Shown here one piece after another: positions 1 to 12,928 of a stretch of DNA of 64,000 bases (positions are counted from its first letter, which is position 1; each line of letters begins with the position of its first letter). The notes beneath the pieces are model-generated. The model made no database searches and was not told the DNA's origin. It worked only from the letters and a program-made list of their open reading frames with translations. Position numbers and translations under genes: made by a program. The stretch lies in assembly GCF_009905375.1 (NCBI RefSeq), contig NC_133653.1, positions 89,765,004-89,829,003 of the forward strand, written 5' to 3'. The DNA comes from Apium graveolens. Lineage: Eukaryota; Streptophyta; Magnoliopsida; Apiales; Apiaceae.

Positions 1-3000
1 GAAGAGTTTCAGGCAAAGCAACGATAGCAGGTTAATACCATTCTTAATCGTATGCCTTAAATAGAAGACTTAACTCAAGGGTTCGTCTAGTCCTTTTTGA
101 AACATGGTCCTGGCTTATCTCAAGATAGTATCTTCTGAGATAGATAGCCCGCTCATGGCGATTACACTAATTAAACCTTTACCAAACTACTATTACAGTT
201 GGGTATTGCACAGTCATCAGAAGGAATGTCAATCTTCCAACCCATAATACAACCTTTACGGCTTCAGCCATTATCACTGTATTCCTCTGGCACGAGCGCC
301 TATAATTGCTCTCTTACACTTAAAGTGTCGGCCACCTCTTTTGCCTTTCCTGATAGTAAAATTTCCTTACAGTCAATGTCATTTTAACCACCTCCAAATA
401 ATTTTCTACCTCATTTCAATCACAGCTTATATGAAGATGTTTTCCTTAAAATCAGATGAGTAAAAAAAATATCACCATTTTTCCATAAGTTATTGCCTCA
501 GTCTTTAGAGGTTAATCACTGTCACGACTGACTCTCAATCATACTTAGAACATCTTTTATCTTAAGTCCTAATTGCCCTGAACAATATCGACCATTACTG
601 ATTCGATCCATACTTTCTCGTGGTTTAACACGTGCCCCACTTGGCATCATTATAATTACGTCACATTTCCTTTATCAATATTTCTATTCTTGAGAATTTT
701 GAATATTACCTTTCTCCTTGTAAAACCTCTAAGGTTATCCTGGAATCGTTCCTCCTGTATTCCCTAGATACAGGGCATATCAAGATACCATTTATTAATA
801 CCAGAATCATTGTCTATATACTTCTGAAAAAAAATTTCTCCACTGATTCTTAAAGGTTGTTATTACCTTAATCCTTTCCAATTCATACTGTCAAAACTCA
901 TACTATCCCTATTAAGGGTGAAATGCCAACCTTTATGCATTCCCCTAGGATTCGTTTTAAGTTACCGATGTTCTATCCTTAATTCCACCTTTAAAAAGGT
1001 ACATGCATCCTTCCATGGATAAATCAAGTCATATATCCCTGATAAGGGTGTCTTATTCAATCATTCCCACCTCGATAGTATATGCCTAATTTCACAATAA
1101 CATCTGTATTCAAAATGAGGTCAATCAATATGGCCTCCAAAAGATAACTACGGTTATCTACTTTTCTTGCTTGATTTGGTAACGATAACAAGGATCTTCT
1201 GGAAGATATTGGTCGTGTTCAACGTGAACTTCTTCTTAATAATTCCGTATTTACTTTTGTTGTTTATCTCAACAGTCATCTCAATGTTGGAATATCTCTC
1301 ATACCTGGCGTCTCCCTTCCTGGGTATCAAGCCACCGGTCTTACACTTCACATTCTTGAAGGTCACTTCCTTCATCCAATTTTCCTAATTTCTTACTTGT
1401 CTCCTCAGTCTATTCGCGTCTCAATATTTATCCTTCGAACTATCTCAAGGTTTCCTCAAATCCTCCCAACTTACAGGGGATAAAATATATGTATCTCTTA
1501 TGCCTTCAACCATCAATTTAACTCATGGTGAATCACCCTCATCCTGACGATTACATACTTTTCTATTTCTATTGCTACGAGTCTTTAGGGTATCCTCATA
1601 CCCAACTCCCTTATCATACCTCAAACTCTATTGCCTTTATATTCCTTTCCACTTCAGTTTCTTTTTATTTTCCTTTCTCTTATCGTTATTTCATGAACCA
1701 ACACAACATAAACATTAATTTCAAACATCCCGTCATTCTGGATTCGTGTCCTCAGAACGAATCTTGATAACTTTTACAACTTAGATTCATAATTCATCAT
1801 ACTCGTCTGCCTTTGTTCTGGCTCTAAAGCTTTTACACTATCTCCATAACCTTGGGAAGTACTTTCCTGAAAATAATTGACTGAACTTAAATCAGTTTAT
1901 TATAATCTCTTGCTCCGTGCCTTCCTTGGCCTTTCACCAGCGGGTGGCCTCTCTCTTAGGAAGGTAAGTGGAAAAATAGTCTTTTGCACTTCATCAATCA
2001 TTTAGAATCTCAATTGATTCCTCTATTTCCTTTAGCCAGGCTCTTGCCTTGACTGGGTCAACTTGTTCCTTGGAACTCTGAGAGCTTAGCGACTTAAAGG
2101 TTCGGAAAGATTTTCTCATCGCATTGTTTCCTCAGGGTGGTGGTTGGGGATAATAGTCTAAGTTCTGTCTAGAAAGGTCCATAAATTTTCGTATAGGAGT
2201 ACCGTCTCGGGTCTCCTTTCCTTACTCGACTTTTGTTTCCTTAGTCTAAACATTCCCTCCTCCTCCCTATAATCGGGGTCCTCCTACATATTATAAATCC
2301 TCATTTTCCACTTCATCATGTTATGGGTTCCTTCGATCTTGATGGCGACCTCCCTGACTATCACGTTCAGGGTTTGCTCTAAATCTTATTCCTCAAACTA
2401 GCTTTCATCTAAGATCTCATCTTTAAGCTCTTGAACATTTGGAACCCAAATTCAGTAGGAATACCTCATTATTCCCTTATCATCTTTCTCGGTATTAATC
2501 TCTTATCTATTTGTTGGCTCTCTGCCTTCATTCATCACTTTTTCTGGCACAATCTGTTCTTTTCCAATAATTTGAACTGTATTGCAATCTCAAACAGCTT
2601 TTCGGTATCGGCTCCGGTTACCTTCACTTCTATTTCCATTTTCTCAAAACCTCTTATAAACTCTCCAAAAGATATTATCATCTTGAGTCTCTCCTTTTTA
2701 CTAAGGGCATTAGCCACCATATTGGTTTTCCCCGAATGATAAAGAATCTCCCAATCATAATTCTTGATTAGCTCTAACCGCCTCCTCTGGCGTATGTTGA
2801 GCTCTTTCTACGTAAAAATGTACTAGAGCTCCTATGGTTTGTGAATCTCGCACTTCTCTCCATACAAGTAGTGCCTCAAATCTTTAGGGCAAAACTATTG
2901 CCATGAGCCCAAGCTCATGGGTGGGGATATCGAATTTTAAATTCCCTTAATTGTCTTGACGCGTACGCGATTACCTTGCTGTGCTGTATAAGAAGCACCC

Positions 3001-3646
3001 TAATTCCTTATGCGAAGCATCACTACACATCACAAAATCTTCTTTTCCATCCGGCAACGCCAACATAGGTGCCGTCACCAACCTTTGCTTCAGTTCTTGA
3101 AAGCTGTTCTCGCATTTCTCTGTCCATTCGAACTTCTCAGTCTTACGAGTAAGCCGCGTTAAAGGGGGCTACTATCTTTACAAACTTGAACGAACCTCCG
3201 GTAGTGACCGACCAATCCTACCTCTGGTAGTCGACCTAACCATGGTCATTAATTCATCAGTGATCCTTTATTCATTCTTTTCAGGATTCCCCACGGGATC
3301 CTCCTTAGAAACAATCCCTTCTAGGACAACATCCTCAACCGCTACATCCTCAATATGAACATCATCCGATCCCGCGTTAGGACGCTTTATCGGATCCATA
3401 ATCTGATCTCCAATAAGTAATAAAACATCATCGCGTTGTTGCTCCTCAACCTCAGGGTTCGGAGTCCTGCTACCATCTACGATAACGAACTACGCTTTTA
3501 TCACGATATTTATAAGGGTTCCCATAAGGGTTTTAACTGTCAGTACTACGTTAGGTAGCCCGACTATGAACTTGGCAAGAGTTCTTATTATCTTAGTGAA
3601 CTTATTATCTTAACGTCACATCATCTCTGAGAGTTTATAACGCTTA
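1..3646 (-). mobile_element. Internal region of gypsy1 (Tekay/Del-like, rearranged, partial)
   Basis: This is the inside of a Ty3/gypsy retrotransposon read on the minus strand, cut by the left window edge. It is collinear over about 3.6 kb with positions 34191-37850 of gypsy E, so the base at 1 corresponds to about 37850 there. Going inward from the PBS, there is an acidic leader, then remnants of RT, RNase H and the integrase N-terminus (about 3260 to 2440), then Gag-like remnants with a degraded zinc-knuckle region (about 2330 to 1150), then protease-like remnants. No long ORF survives; the longest matching pieces are about 60-100 codons. The normal order is gag-pro-RT-RH-INT, so the RT/RH/INT piece before gag is a rearrangement. 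The family call rests on remembered gypsy protein patterns (for example a run resembling ALPDGK and VIAYASRQL in the minus-strand reading). Confidence 0.8.
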
Positions 3647-3658
3647 GCTCTGATACCA
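3647..3658 (-). other. Primer binding site of gypsy1
   Basis: The minus strand reads TGGTATCAGAGC, the standard plant LTR-retrotransposon site complementary to the 3' end of initiator Met-tRNA. It lies four bases inside the inner LTR edge at 3663, so it fixes both the orientation of gypsy1 and the identity of the neighbouring LTR as its 5' LTR. Confidence 0.93.
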
Positions 3659-4235
3659 TTTCTGTAACACCCCCAAATCCGGGGTCGGGGATCCGGGTTG
3701 TCACGAGTTCCATTTCCCTTAATAACACCCAATCTTAATAAATAATCAACTACTCTGTACTCTGAACCCACAATAAACACACACACCACAAGTTATAGTC
3801 TCAGAGATGATTATCCAAAAATAATCACAAGTCGTTTTATTCCACAATTATATGTCAATACACCTTAAAAGGGTTTCTGAATAAATTTACATTTCTTTGC
3901 CATTATTACAATTGGTAAAGATACATAAGTCTGGTACATCAACAGTTGAAAACCTAGCCTATTGATAGTTACTACCTCGGCTACAGCGACATCAACGCCT
4001 ACAGGAAACTGCAGAACGTTTCCTATCCGCTCGTGAATTGGGAGCTTGGTCCTGTTCATCTTGTCTATTTGATGTTGTGTGATGAAAGAAGAAAGCAAGG
4101 GTGAGCAACAAGCCCACCGAAATAATATGTATAATAATTAACAATATAAGAGCATACTCATAGTACTCATGAAAGTCTTGGTCAAAAGAAATGAGCCAAG
4201 CTGATATCTTAACGCGACCAAGTCGCAAAATATTC

Positions 4236-4264
4236 AGTATATATATACATATATATATATATAC
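4236..4264. repeat. TA microsatellite in gypsy1 LTR
   Basis: An almost pure run of TA dinucleotides with one ACA interruption. Comparable runs occur at equivalent LTR positions elsewhere in the window (about 5816-5850, 32185-32212, 55180-55210, 58498-58545). Confidence 0.8.
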
Positions 4265-5605
4265 TTTTCACAATCTTTGAAATCCTCTGACATGTATAAT
4301 ATACACAGAGTTCCAGTTTATAACTGTATAAAAATATCGTTGCAAGGTGATCTCATATATCTAACCTTGTCTCAACGTTTTTCTGAAAATCTTTGTTATG
4401 CCTAAGATAATCATTTACTAGATATAAGTTTAAAAGATGAAGTTACAAGATACTCCAATATACTTATATCTTTTCCAAATACTGCTTGAACTACCACCGT
4501 TCAAGTTATAATGAGCTTTCAACAGTTCATCACATAGATGAGACTACAAGACAAGATTTGAATAGATTAAATCTTTAAAATATCATCAAAATAAAATAAA
4601 GTTATGAGATACTTCATTTGATGCAAACATCATTTTGAAAACTTGACCCTGCCAACACTCAACAATCGCCCAACCGTAGCCTTTCTATCGAAGTGCTCTG
4701 GGTAGTGTTGCAGAAATATCCAATTGGATGATGAACTCATTACGGGAGTTTACCGTGCCAGGAAGACCACTTACGATGATCAGTCGTAGTAGTGCAACCC
4801 CACCATTTTCTACATGTAGAGGAGAACCTGTCGGATTTACTTGTCAACCGAACACTGTACTCCTAAGGAATGGACCGTCTTAGAAGAACTTCCGGGCCAT
4901 TTGGGCCAATATAATAAGGCTGGGCCGGCGCTACTCGACCACTTACGCCACTCCTAGTTCAGATGAAGTCCATGACTCTGAAACGTAAAGCTCGTCCCCA
5001 CTTTCCCTAAGTAGAAACTTGTTGATACGGCTCCACCAAGAAGTCGTATCTAGTTGGAAAGGACAACTCAACGATATTTCCCAGGCGATACTTGTTAATG
5101 GATTAACTTGTTCCAAGAATTTTACTTCCCGAGTTTTGGGTAAGTAATCAAAATTCTTTTATCAAGACAGCAACCTTGTTGCGAATATAAAACACACCAC
5201 AGAGCCGGATTCCTCAGGTTTTGAGCGAGTATTTAAATCCCCTTCGAAAGGAGGATCTTAAATATAAAAATGAGTTTTGGGATCCGCTCTAACTTTTAAA
5301 AATCATTTTAAAGACTCGAAAATACTTTAAAGAGTGTTTGGAGTAATGCTGATTTAATAAAGTAAATCAGTCCCAATATATTAGAAAATATCTGAATATT
5401 ATTATTTAAATAATATTCCCATAAAGAATAATCTTTATAAAAATAATTGAAGTAGATGTTGTAAAACTTATACTTGAAATGACTATTAAATAACCAAAGA
5501 TATACTTATACGAAAGTAATATCTTTATTTGAATAATCAAAAGTAAGTTTGATTACCGACACATTATTCTTTAATAAAATAAAGAATATTAATTAGTAAA
5601 TAAAT

Positions 5606-5771
5606 CGGAGTCATAAGTCCTCGAATGAATATTCAAAATAATATTCATAAATAAAATTAACGGAGTCATAAGCCCTCGAATGAATATTCAAAATAATATT
5701 CAATAAATAAAATAAGTGGAGTCATATGTCCTCGAATGAATATTCAAAATAATATTCATTAATAAAATAAA
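5606..5771. repeat. Three-copy 55-bp tandem repeat in gypsy1 LTR
   Basis: Three units start at 5606, 5661 and 5717. Each has a (C/T)GGAGTCATA core, a TCGAATGAATATTC core and an AT-rich tail. The counterpart is present on the plus strand in the LTRs of gypsy E and, in part, E0, so it belongs to the LTR family rather than being a local expansion. Confidence 0.8.
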
Positions 5772-7914
5772 GTTATCGAATAAACCTTATTTGATTCATA
5801 GTTTTGAAAACTATTCATATATATATATAAATATATATATATTATACTCGGGAGCATCGACTCCCGGTTTTAGAAAAAAGTTCACCTTTGGGTCCCCTAT
5901 ACTAAGGGTATATGCAAATACCTCTTATCTCTAGCATAGGTATTATCAACTGAATCAACAGATATATGTCAAGATTACGAAACAGACATGCATATATATA
6001 CCATATCAGCATGCTTCAATATATCGCAAAATTTGCTAATTAACCAACATGCATCTATCACAAGATAATGCATATACATATATACATCACAACAACAGTA
6101 TAACGGGTAGATTACTTGTCTGAGTGCTCCCGGATAGACTTAAGCTTAGAGTGGATCCAATAACCTATGAACAATAACATAAGTCGGAATTAAACCCCGG
6201 TTGCTTAAGAAACTAGACTTTAACCATTTAGAGTCCTAACGTTCGCTTTCGTGCTTAGCGATTTACTTAAGTCGCTCGAGTACTCTCGGCTCCACCATTT
6301 TTAATAAATTAACCATTAAGAGTTTTAAGGCGATTCTTTCGCGAGTACCTTACCAACTGTCTAATCCACTTAACATAATTGTTTCATACCCCAATTAGTC
6401 ATTTAAGGTCCTTAACCAAGGTTTCAAAGTAAGGCGAGGGGTAATGGTTCGGTCGCGAAACGCCGTTACTTAAAACGGCCGTTTCTCCTAAACCGTACAT
6501 CGGAATCAAACGAACCACATATCAAAACGAAGCTCGTAACATGAACTATCTAAACATGGCAATGGTCAAAACCTAGCAGGGAGTTCTCGGGTCCTAATGT
6601 TATGAACAAAAGCAGTCTAAAGTAAATCGGACATTATGACGGCTATGTTTACGCGATTTCCCAATTTTATATCATTCCAATTCTACCACCAATCAATCCC
6701 AATCCATCCATACAACCAAAATCCATCCTCACTACATCATAACAGCCCCAATCAACTCAACATTAACAATTTATACTTATTCTTAAACTTGAATTTAAAC
6801 TATATTTAAGTCCTTTAACCAAACCATAAGATTTCAACCTTCAATTCACTACCATTCCAACCCAAACTCTAAACCAACAAGCATCAAGCTACTCTTTACC
6901 ATAACTATCAAAATCATCCTAATATACAAAGTAAAGCTAGGGTTTGGAGATGTTATACCTTCCTTGAAGCTTTTAATCAATGAAAGATCCTTGGAATGCC
7001 CATGGAAGCCTTGATCTATGCTTAAGCTACCTTGAACTTTCATAAAAAATCAAGAAAACCAAAGTTATTTCTTGAAGCTTACTATTCACCATCTTCTTCC
7101 TTGATTTATTGGAAGATATTGTGAGGGAATTAGAAGCTTAAACTTATAGGATATCCATATCTATGTACAAGGAACCTTAGATAATTACCTTGTGATTTAA
7201 CAATGCTTGGAACTTGATTTTTGATTTTTCTTCCTTTGAAAAGAAGAAAAAGCCGAGAGCAATGTTGAAGGAATGAAATAATTTTGTGTTTGCTTTGATT
7301 TGTTTTGGCTAGCTTGGTTGTTTTTGTTTTGTTTTTGGGTAATTACCTTTCTAACCTTGACTTTGTGTGGTTTTAAATCAACCACATCTCCTTCCCCTTA
7401 TGTCATGCTTATGTCATGCTTATGCTGTCATCATCCCTTACTTGCCCTCTTCTTATTGGTTGGATGACCTCATCATCCCTAACCTCCTTGATTAACTTTC
7501 TAATTGTTTGCCTAATGACCGCTGATCTGTTATACGGTTCGCTTAACTTTCATTTTCGTTTATCGTTTGAGGGATCATACCCGGGATCTTATTACTTGGG
7601 TTTCCTTAACCTTTCTCAATACATTATATTCCTTTTATGATCCTCTCTTATAATCCTTTAATTTAAATCCTTTTTATCCTGTTACCTTATACTCAATTCT
7701 TTCCGTATCTAGTGGATTTCCGGGAAAAATCAAAGTGTTCGGAATTTGATTCTGACGATCTTTACATACACTTATATGTCATATAGAGTGCCAATAAAAT
7801 CTCAGAATATCCATAAAAGAACCCCTACCTAGTGTGGCATGAAAAGTTTTCTCATTCAGTAAAAACACTATTCATAAGGGTTTCAAAAATTTTCCAAAAG
7901 TTGGGGTTATTACA

Positions 7915-8889
7915 TTCAATAAGTGATATGTTCTTCCTTTCCACTACTCCATTCTGTTGTGGAGTCCTTGCTGCTGAGAACTCATGTAAGATTCCATTTT
8001 CCTCACAAAATGCTCTCATGACATAGTTCTTGAACTCAGTTCCATTGTCACTCCTGATTCTTCTAACTTTGAAATCAGGATGATTGTTAACTTGCCTTAT
8101 ATGATTGATGATGATTTCACTAGCCTCATCTTTGGACTTTAGGAAATATGTCCAAGAGAACTTTGAGAAATCATCTACAATTACTAGGCAAAATCTTTTC
8201 TTCGAAATTGAAAATACATTGACTGGTCCAAACAAATCCATGTGAAGCAATTGCAAAGGCTCTTCAATTGCCGAATCAAGTTTCTTCCTGAATGATGCTT
8301 TGATCTGCTTCCCTTTTTGGCAGGCATCACATAGTCCATCCTTTGTAAACTCCACTAGAGGAATGCCACTTACTAGTTCTTTCTTTACCAGCTCATTCAT
8401 GGTCTTGAAGTTTAAATGGGATAGCTTCTTGTGCCATAGCCAACTTTCATCTTGACTTGCTTTACTAAGAAGACAAGTTACAGATTCTGCTTTAGTTGAG
8501 TTGAAGTCAGCTAGGTACTCATTTCCTCTTCTCACACCAGTGAGAACCACTTTGTTGTTTTGATTATTAGTCATAACACAGGCTTCTTTATTGAAGGTTA
8601 CTGAGTTGCCTTTATCACAAAGCTGGCTGATACTCAACAGATTGTGTTTGAGACCATCCACTAAGGCAACCTCTTTAATGATGACATTATCCTTTGAAAT
8701 CAAGCCATATCCCACAGTATAACCCTTGCTATCATCTCCAAAAGTAATACTTGGGCCAGCTCTCTCCTTAAACTCTGTGAGCAGGGTAGAATCACCAGTC
8801 ATGTGTCTTGAACAACCACTATCCAAGTACAAAGATTCCTTCTGTTTCCCTGCACACATCAAAATCAAATCAAGTTGATTTTGGTACCC
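7915..8889 (-). pseudogene. Copia A pol fragment (protease, integrase; truncated)
   Basis: The minus strand encodes the start of a Ty1/copia polyprotein of the same family as copia C. Recognisable are the aspartic protease motif [11 protein letters not shown], the pre-integrase zinc-binding region ([11 protein letters not shown] ... CDACQKGK), and integrase core motifs ([28 protein letters not shown]). The reading is open through these domains, then stops abruptly just after the third catalytic region where the gypsy1 LTR begins at 7914. RT and RNase H are therefore off the window to the left, beyond gypsy1. A one-base difference relative to copia C near the protease start changes its frame relationship to gag. 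It cannot make a complete Pol as it stands. Confidence 0.88.
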
Positions 8890-8922
8890 AAGTTTCCTTG
8901 GGTCCTGCCTTGTTAGCTTTCT

Positions 8923-9662
8923 CACTATACCATAAATGGCCTACAGCAACACCAAGAAAATGTTACAACAGGCCCAAAAAAGTGTTACCACAGCCAGAAA
9001 AAGGCCTAAGGTAACATAAAAATTAAGTTGCTTTTTTTTCGAGTTACCTTTGGCCCCTAAGGTAACATTACTTTTGCCCTGCTGTAACATTCACTTTTAT
9101 GTTACAATAGCTGTCAAAGGTAACATTAATCTATGTCTATAGTATCACAATATGTATGTTACCTTTGGACTCAGAATTTTCAAAAAAAAATGGGGCCCAC
9201 ATGTAGGGCCCACTGGTGGGCCCCATTTCGGGGCCCTATTTGTTTGCAAAGGTAACATACATAATGTGATACTATAGACATACTTTAATGTTACCTTTGA
9301 TGCATATTGTAACAGTAATGTTTTATATTATACCAATTTCTTTGTAACATTTTTAGTACCTAATGTAACATATTTTTCAAAAAAAAAATTGACAGGAATG
9401 GTTTGTAAATTCAACATGCCATAAAATCTGTTTTTGATCCAAGTCAACCAAATAAACAATTTCAACCAAACTCCATATCAGTTTTCACAAACCCCCACCA
9501 AATACTGCGGTTTCACACAATTCACCAACTCCACATACTCCACATACTCCAAAGAACAGTTACTTAGTCTAGGATGATAAATAAACATCCAAAAGCTAGT
9601 ACGATAACACTTGTTAATAGTACGCAAAATAAGATATGTAAAAAGGTGCACATCTGAAATCT
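8923..9662. mobile_element. 740-bp insertion with a CACTA-like end and large hairpin
   Basis: This stretch interrupts copia A between the end of gag and the start of pol and has no counterpart in copia C. It begins exactly with CACTATACC, resembling the end of a CACTA DNA transposon. It contains many AAGGTAACAT-type repeats and a strong inverted repeat: 9116-9166 pairs with 9248-9298 over about 51 bases with about three mismatches. A GGGCCC-rich loop lies between. I see no matching CACTA terminus at the right end. A 33-bp direct repeat flanks it (8890-8922 and 9663-9695, one mismatch). The half from about 9394 to 9662 shows no hairpin and no ORF and is unidentified. Confidence 0.6.
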
Positions 9663-11851
9663 AAGTTTCCTTGAGTCCTGCCTTGTTAGCTTTCTTCTTC
9701 TGTTTCTTAGGTCTTAACTCATTTGACTTAGGAATTTCAGATTCTTCCTTAGTCATTTGGGTTGGGCCTTTGAAACCATTTAATGCAATAGAATTATCAT
9801 GCATATTATGGCTAACAGGAAATGACATGCTTGGTGCAAACATGTTATTCCAGTAAGGCATGCTAAATGGCATTTGAGGCATATTGTATGCAACATAATA
9901 TGGATTAGGTGCAAATGGCATATTAGCAAACTGTGCATTCATATTCTGTGTAGGCATAGCATTAACAGGCATGGGAGGCATGGCATTTATGTTGGGAAAT
10001 TGAGACTGAACAGACATGGGAGTAGGCATGGCAAATTTGCAATTAACAGACAAATAATTTATACTACCACACTTGACACAGATTTTTCTAGGAGCATATT
10101 TATCAGGTGTGTAGTTATTGTGTTTGTTAATCCCTACTTTACCATTCCTATTATTTTTCCTTTTAGTCTCTATTTTTACCTCAATTTTCTCAAGTCTGTC
10201 ACTTAACTGTTTGACAGTCCTCATCATCCATCGAGTCTACATCTGTCAACAACCCATCTACCAAAATAGGTTCTAGTTTCTCTTTATTCTTCTTCCAGGC
10301 TTCATCACAAAAAGACTCAATTCCTTGAACTTTGGTGATTTGAGCATGAACATCCCTGGATGTTTTCCATGCTTTAATCACCTCTTGTTCACGCTCGAGC
10401 TGCTTCTTCAAAATTTCTTCCTTTTTCAAGGACTCAATTAATTCCTCCTTGGCAATCTTACACTCAATTTTTAGTTTCTCAAACTCAACAAACTGAGACT
10501 CAAGCACATTATTCCTCTCACTTAAAAACAATTTGTTTTATTTGATTTTAGCATTTTCTTTAGTGAGAGACTTAAGTGTAACACACAAATGATACAATTC
10601 TGTAGACATGTCATTTATGGCATCATTACACTCAGCTTTAGATAAATGTGCAAGGTTTGTAGTGATTGCCTGATTGCTTGAGGAACTTGTCTCTGTTTCA
10701 TCAGACTTGGCCAGTAGGGCTAGATTGACATAGCTGACATCTTCATCTTCATCCAAACCATCTGCTGCCCAATCATTCTCTTGTGTAATAAAAGCCCTTT
10801 CCTTTTGTTTGAGTAGATCAAAGTATTTTTGCTTATAATCCACAGACTCAAACCTTTTCTAACTAGAATCTGACTTTCTACACTCATTTGCAAAATGCCC
10901 TGCCAAGCCACATTTGAAACATTTGAATTTTGACTTATCCACCATGTTTCTATTTGGCTTGGCTGCTCCAAAGTTCTTTTTGAACTTGAGCTTGGCAAAT
11001 CTTCTGGAAAGAAATGCTAGGTGCTCATCAATGTCCTCCATGTCATCTTGGCTCAATGAGTCTTCACTTTCTGCTGCAAGCCCCTTACCCTTATTCTCAC
11101 AGACCTTTGAAGTTGATTCTACAGCTTCCATTTTCACTTCCTTCCCCTTTTCCAGATCAGCAACTAGTGCAATAGATCCTCCTTTCTTCTTTCCTCTCTC
11201 CATTCTTTCATCCTGCTCTATTTCAAGCTCATAGGTCTTCAGAATGCCATACAGTCTCTCCAAAGTAAACTCCTTATAATTTTGTGAGTTTTTCAGTAAG
11301 ACTATCATTGGTTTCCATTCCTTTGGAAGAGATCTGAGAAATTTCAGATTGGAGTCTTTAGTCTGATAGACTCTTCCATGCAACTTAAGAGCATTTAGTA
11401 GTTTTTGGAATCTACTAAAAATGTCAGTGAGTGACTCACTTTCTTCATTGTGAAAATGCTCATATTGCTGAATCAGGAGCTGCATTTTATTTTCTCTTAC
11501 TTGCTCAGTGCCATCACAAATTATCTGTATTGTGTCCCAAACTTCCTTGGCAGTTTTGCAGTTGATAATGTTATCAAACATGTCTGCATCAACACCATTG
11601 AACAAAATGTTCATGGCCTTTTTATCTTTCCTGACTTGTTCAATGTCAGGATCAGACCATTCATGCCTTGGCTTTGGAACAGATGACTCGTTTCCTGTTG
11701 CAGCTCTTATTGGAACATGAAGGCCTCTTTCTATGCAGTCCACATAGGCCTCATCTTGAGAAAGCATATGAAGATACATCTTTACCTTCCAATGATGGTA
11801 ATTATCTTTATCAAGAAAAGGAATCTTGACTCCAACATCTTTCTTGTTCAT
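9663..11851 (-). pseudogene. Copia A gag (broken)
   Basis: The minus strand encodes a Gag close to that of copia C. The start ATG at 11851 opens a 330-codon reading with the N-terminal Gag domain (DKDNYHHWKVKMYLHMLSQ) and a CCHC zinc knuckle (CFKCGLAGHFANEC). A TAG just after the knuckle ends it. The protein can be followed in further pieces at 10843-10538, 10531-10199 and 10227-9661, including coiled-coil-like acidic/basic stretches and a second knuckle (CVKCGSINYLSVNC). Compared with copia C, roughly 60 residues are missing between the second and third pieces. At least two stops and one frame change show it is not functional as one protein. Confidence 0.88.
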
Positions 11852-11898
11852 CTTGCTGAATTGTTTTGATCTTTAAACTCTTTGTAGATTAAGAGCTT

Positions 11899-11910
11899 GC
11901 TCTGATACCA
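11899..11910 (-). other. Primer binding site of copia A
   Basis: The minus strand reads TGGTATCAGAGC, complementary to initiator Met-tRNA, two bases from the LTR edge at 11913. It marks the adjacent LTR as the 5' LTR of a minus-strand element. Confidence 0.93.
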
Positions 11911-11912
11911 AT

Positions 11913-12928
11913 TGTTAGTCCCTTAACAATATAGCAAGAATTACAGAAGGGGGGTTGAATGAAATTCTTGAACCTTTTTCTCAAAATAAAAATGTTCAAC
12001 TCGAATATAGATATAATGTTTTGATTAGCACAATGCGGAATAGAAACTTAATTGAATCAAAACATAAGTAATTAAAAACAAGAGTCTTTAAAAACTTTCT
12101 GGTGGATTTAAACAATTCCACCAGAGATATATATAATATGTCGAGAGTATGCAGGAATGCTCACAGCTGCTTACAAATGAAACTGCTGAGAATACAGGAA
12201 ATGCTAATGATTCTGCTTACAAAGATTTCTCTGTTTTTGTGTTTCTCAGCTATCTCAGTTATTTTTCTATTTGCTACACTCTTGGTTTATATAATACCAA
12301 GATTATAAAGTCAAAAAGACTGAACAAATATAAAAACTATCAGTCTTAAGCTTTGCTGCTTTTCGTCCTCTATTACCCAGTTAATGGGCTTCCACAGTGT
12401 GTTTGTATACATCTCGACGGCTGTGTGTCAGCTTTCACTGTTCAACTACTGTTTGAATTCTTCATATGATCATCCATCGACTTTCAGAACATCCGTTGAT
12501 GGTTTAATTGATCATCCGTCGACTGCTATATTAAACATCCGTTGATAGTCATTTGATCATCCGTCGATGGCTTTGTTAATCATCCATCCGTAGCTATTTT
12601 GGCACTTGACTTTATTTCACTTATGCAGAATTACAAGACATCATTTATGTACAATTAATTAACCTATTCTGCATATCTAGTTAAAGTCAACATGACTTAT
12701 TTGCTACTACAGATTCTATACAAAGGTGCATACATAACTGTGCTACAAACTTATTATTACATAAGCTACTCACTCGATGGATAATAAGTTAATCATCCGT
12801 CGGGACTTTAATGAGTTATCCGTCGGGACTATAATTCTTATCCGTCGAGTGCTACATAATTTCACTAAGTAAAATCTACTTAGATGTTTTGTTTATGAAA
12901 TCATCAAGTACACAAAATATGCACAACA
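11913..12928 (-). mobile_element. 5' LTR of copia A
   Basis: On the minus strand it begins TGTTGTGCAT (12928) and ends GGGACTAACA (11913), about 1,016 bp. It aligns throughout with the copia B 3' LTR at 18344-19385 with moderate divergence. It carries about a dozen copies or near copies of the family motif (CGACGGAT and variants such as CAACGGAT and CGATGGAT), mostly between 12470 and 12860. A TATA-box-like TTATATAAACC lies at 12284-12294 on the minus strand at the same relative place as in copia B. The neighbouring bases CACTT at 12929-12933 are the likely target duplication inside copia B pol. Confidence 0.88.
12284..12294 (-). promoter_or_regulatory. TATA-like box of copia A LTR
   Basis: The minus strand reads TTATATAAACC, followed by an AAG-rich stretch. 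It is conserved in position with 19004-19014 in copia B and with the TAATATATATGAACC stretch in the copia C LTRs. It is the probable LTR promoter core, inferred from conservation. Confidence 0.55.

Larger units (their letters stand above)
3663..7914 (-). mobile_element. 5' LTR of gypsy1 (about 4.25 kb)
   Basis: On the minus strand this LTR begins TGTAATAACCCC (at 7914) and ends GGGTGTTACA (at 3663), the same ends as the LTRs of gypsy E. Its length is 4,252 bp. It contains AT-rich stretches, a run of TA dinucleotides, and a three-copy 55-bp tandem repeat. Short ORFs inside it (under 80 codons) have no recognisable domain and I do not call them genes. Close to the 7914 end it matches the E0 type of LTR rather than the gypsy E type. 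It abuts copia A integrase at 7915, and the base run TTCAA at 7915-7919 is the expected position of the target duplication, whose partner is off the window. Confidence 0.9.

Noticed and set aside
3027..7640. Short ORFs in gypsy LTRs and internal remnants (60-105 codons)
   Set aside because: They lie in LTR or degraded sequence, recur as repeats on the opposite strand in other copies, and show no domain or codon signal.
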